This document shows, piece by piece, positions 61,301 through 64,000 of a stretch of DNA of 64,000 nucleotides (positions are counted from its first letter, which is position 1; every line of letters starts with the position of its first letter). The notes under the pieces were generated by a model. It had not been told where the DNA came from. It saw only the letters and a program-made list of their open reading frames with translations, and made no database searches. The position numbers were made by a program, and so were the translations under genes. The stretch is from contig JAPFBL010000102.1 of NCBI GenBank assembly GCA_026182355.1, forward strand, positions 442,501 to 506,500. The letters are read 5' to 3'. The stretch comes from Hermatobates lingyangjiaoensis. Taxonomy: Eukaryota; Arthropoda; Insecta; Hemiptera; Hermatobatidae.

Positions 61301-62130
61301 TTGCACAAGCAATGAATGTGTGCAAGAAAGTTGCATTGTATCTTTTTTTTTCTTTATGTTTGTTTATCCTTGCTAAGCGTTTGGATTAGCAAGAAGCTTC
61401 GATGACTAACAGACCTACTTTATTACTAATTCAGAAGGGTCTTAAAGTTGAATTGTGTGAAATTGTAAGGGAACATTAATAAGAAGATAATATTAGAAGG
61501 CCCCTAAGTTCAATTTGTCACTGGGAAAGAACTGAGGGAGAATAACTAAAACAGAATGAATAAAGAGACCTGCCTATACATATACATAGGGAAGAGGAAA
61601 AGGAGGGGGGGGGGGTTTGAACGCCACAGGGCAATAAAGGAAACAAACTCTCCCCTCTTGAAGGAAAATTAATTTGCGAATTAAGGTACAAGTTGAAAAC
61701 ATTTGTTTTAAGCGCCTTATTTTAAATGCCAGTGGTTTCAAGTTGGTTCTACCATTCTATCCAATGAAGTCCACAAAGTCTGCAACTACTAATCTTCGAT
61801 ATGAGTTACCTCAATTTATTAGCTTCGCTTTGATTGATGCAACCCTTCAAATTAAATTCCTACCAAATTCACACCAATTACGTTTGACTGAATATTTCAT
61901 TAAACTCCTGTTTAAATAGTCAAAGCAAGATAGATTAACAAGAATAATTTTTGTCTTTTGTACTATAACTAATGTAAAAGTATGTTACTCTATAGATTTA
62001 ATATTAAATTAATTATGGATCTCTTCACAGTGGAAATCCAAATAGTTAGTGCAAAAATGCTTTATCAACATTTATATACATCGTACTTATGATACTTATG
62101 AAAATATAATTAATGAATACAAATACATCC
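61301..62130. other. AT-rich stretch without identified features
   Basis: A G run at 61605-61615 is notable. Open frame 61674-61919 has no recognisable domain. Confidence 0.5.
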
Positions 62131-62137
62131 ATGGAAT

Positions 62138-62449
62138 ATCAACCAACAGAAAAAAAAACACAATTAAGCAACAAACAACAAATAAAGTAAAAGAAAACGA
62201 AAAAAACAAACTGTCATTGTTATTTAAGTAGAACAAATGCATTGCTTAAACATAAAAATTTGCAGAGTTTTTATGCAGTATTACTTTTCTGATTAAAAAT
62301 TTTTTAGCCGTAATAATTAATAAAATAAATTTTGTTTAAGCAACACATTTGTTCTCTTAAAAAACAATAACTCTGTCCATTTGTGGTTTTCTTGTACTTT
62401 ATTTCCTGTTTGTTGTTTAATTGTGTTTTTCTTCTGTCGGTTGATAATC
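62138..62449. repeat. Inverted repeat, arms about 115 bp
   Basis: ATATCAACCAACAGAAAAA / TTTTTCTTCTGTCGGTTGAT outermost and TGCATTGCTTAAACA / TGTTTAAGCAACACA innermost, around an 80-base centre. A short duplication TCTATTGATAATCTGTTGA follows the right arm. It lies directly before the family N fragment and may be its other part. Confidence 0.65.
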
Positions 62450-62479
62450 TATTGATAATCTGTTGATCTATTTTTTTTC

Positions 62480-62650
62480 AGCCTTAAAAGTGCCAAAAAA
62501 TTTTTGGCGAAACGTCGCGTTATAATCAAGAGTAGTTAATTCTTTGGACGAAATCTTCAAAAATCTGGTTTGAATTTTAAGAAATGGTCGAAAAGCTATA
62601 TCAATGTTCATAAGTATATGCATAAAAGTAATTTGAAATAAATTTTCCAT
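62480..62650 (+). mobile_element. Family N terminal fragment (relic hammerhead)
   Basis: GTGCCAAAAAATTTTTGGCG gives a strong helix II (GCCAAAAA/TTTTTGGC) followed by GAAACGTCGCG. The CTGANGA box reads CTTAAAAGT, decayed. The 3' part TTGAATTTTAAGAAATGGTC matches 38530-38570. Confidence 0.55.
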
Positions 62651-63020
62651 TTTTGTAAATTTACAGTATTTATGGAAAAAAGTTAGGTTGCTTCAAATCT
62701 CTATAAAATGACTTCTACAGTTCACCCTATAAACAGACTGTTCAGTAAAGTAATATGTACTGTCAACTTTCCTATAGTAATCCATGAAGAATTTTACACA
62801 CGATGTTAAATTGTGTAACCAATACAACGGTATTTGTGTTAATTTACCACTTGGTATGAGTAATGTGGTTTTAAAATAAAGTAGATTTCTTTTGTGGGAA
62901 GTATTAAATAACAAACTTCTTGTTTACTAATTTTTGAAGTGTACCATTAGGAGAAGTTGTACCATAACAAAATAGCTTACCATACCCACACATAAATGAT
63001 CATAGGTACACTTACTTGTT
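62651..63020. other. AT-rich stretch without identified features
   Basis: Nothing supported. Confidence 0.5.
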
Positions 63021-63101
63021 CTCTCTCTCGCTCTCTCACTCATTCACACACATGAACAAACAAACAAACAAACACACACACACACACATACACCACACAC
63101 A
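63021..63101. repeat. (CT)n and (CA)n simple repeats
   Basis: TCTC run, ACAAAC run and CACACA run in succession. Confidence 0.9.
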
Positions 63102-63424
63102 CAATGACACTGACAACACATGCTAAGAACTGTTTCTTTTTTGAAAAAAGAATGACTTGCTAGGAGCTTAAATTTTGTAAAAAAAATTAATAATTCATGG
63201 TTCATAATGATAGATGATGATTTTATATAATACATAGTTGGTGTCACGTTGTGCTGTTTGTTTATAATCATAACACTCACAGTTACAACCTTTCACATTT
63301 AGTTCTGTAATAGAAACGTAATATACAACTGAGCTGTTATTTGCTACCCGTATTAGTTATGAAGGAGCAACATTACAGGGTTGATTTTACATCAGAAAAC
63401 CAGAATTTTACTTTTCACAAATTT

Positions 63425-63545
63425 ATTAGAGCAAGGATCTTAACGAATACGTAACATCGTACAGGGACAGACAACTTTAGATTCTCTTCCTAGAAAAGGC
63501 GTCACAAGATTTTCGATCTGCCACGTTAAACTTGTAGGTTCTTCA
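63425..63545 (-). mobile_element. Decayed SINE body
   Basis: GCAAGGATCTTAACGAATACG, then TAACATCGTACAGGGACAG and CCACGTTAAA, aligns with the SINE body. The head is not recognisable. Confidence 0.5.
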
Positions 63546-64000
63546 CGCCATCAAACTTAAGCATTTAAGGAAAGAAAATTTTCACAACTATTGCTGAAAG
63601 GTTAGTGTGGAGCTTAAAATGATAAATATCTTTAAAATCTCAGTTATGATGGATTGGATAGACATTCTTGGTGATTGAAGATAAATTCTTCAATTCTTCG
63701 GTGGTGTTATGCATGATTTACGTTCTTGCTGATTAAATTACAGGTATCTTTTGTGTCTTGAATATTTGAGGTTTAGTGCGGGAGAAGCACTGTTTGGTAT
63801 AATTTTCTTGTTCTGTTTTAAGGCAGAGCTGGTGTGAAGAAGGCGGTAGAAGGATGTGAGGCGGTGAAGTTGTTAGATGTGTGATGTGGTATTTACAAGG
63901 GGTTGGCAGGATAAATAACCATCTAATGGTTATCTTGTTCGGCAAGGTTATGGCAGTTTGATTGAGGGTTGGAAGAAGGGGTAGGGGAGAAGGCGCCTGT
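63546..64000. other. Stretch of rising GC at the window end, unidentified
   Basis: 63820-64000 is G-rich on the plus strand (GAAGGCGGTAGAAGGATGTG, GGAAGAAGGGGTAGGGG). It may continue into a feature outside the window. Confidence 0.3.

Noticed and set aside
61674..61919. 81-codon plus-strand frame
   Set aside because: No recognisable domain or splice context. Length is compatible with chance.

Overview
This is a strongly AT-rich, non-coding-looking window from an animal genome. No intact host gene was found. There are no operons, ribosome-binding sites or bacterial-type genes. Long (TA)n tracts, tRNA-headed SINEs, hAT-type DNA transposon ends, a LINE 3' fragment and very many Penelope-like element (PLE) fragments all point to an invertebrate. 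The SINEs end in repeated CCTAACC, which hints at an arthropod, possibly a chelicerate; that placement is an inference with low confidence.

The dominant content is PLE debris. Three loci keep recognisable PLE protein: 3999-6158 (reverse transcriptase core plus GIY-YIG endonuclease, in two head-to-head copies), 19937-20910 (GIY-YIG) and 32312-33966 (RT thumb plus GIY-YIG). A fourth, 6184-6738, keeps only the last residues. All are broken by truncation, frameshift, stop or internal deletion. Around them lie dozens of short, protein-less units that carry one or two hammerhead-ribozyme-like motifs: CTGANGA, then a hairpin, then GAAA, then a very short self-complementary helix III, then a helix I return strand. 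I sort these into working families by helix III: A (AGATCT), B and C (AATT), D and I (ATAT), E (ATAT with core CCGATGA), F and G (ACGT), H (AGGCCT), J (ACGCGT), K (ACCGGT), plus relic families M and N. Most units are head-to-head inverted dimers. Most sit directly inside (TA)n tracts. At least two join different families head to head.

Layout: 0-3.4 kb AT-rich with relics and a possible GIY-YIG scrap; 3.4-9.3 kb dense PLE block including a 1.08 kb palindrome; 9.3-11.4 kb empty; 11.7-12.1 kb family K palindrome; 12.6-13.3 kb 34-bp minisatellite; 13.8-21.1 kb PLE units, one full SINE and PLE locus 2; 21.7-22.0 kb promoter-like GC-richer block; 22.4-25.9 kb relics and SINEs; 27.1-27.9 kb hAT remnant; 28-34 kb PLE units and PLE locus 3; 34-39 kb mostly empty apart from a family J palindrome; 39-50.7 kb the densest PLE region; 51-55 kb diverged repeats, a SINE and PLE relics; 56.3-58.2 kb tandem repeat, a short hAT element with target-site duplication and a long hairpin; 59-60.2 kb SINE, hammerhead relic and LINE 3' fragment; 60.2-64 kb mostly empty.

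How the parts fit together: in PLE loci 2 and 3 the hammerhead lies just upstream of the ATG of the PLE reading frame, inside the terminal repeat, and the frame is cut off in (TA)n after a few dozen codons. This is the published PLE pseudo-LTR arrangement. The ribozyme would process tandem transcripts, and the GIY-YIG/RT protein, encoded elsewhere in the genome, would mobilise the short units in trans.
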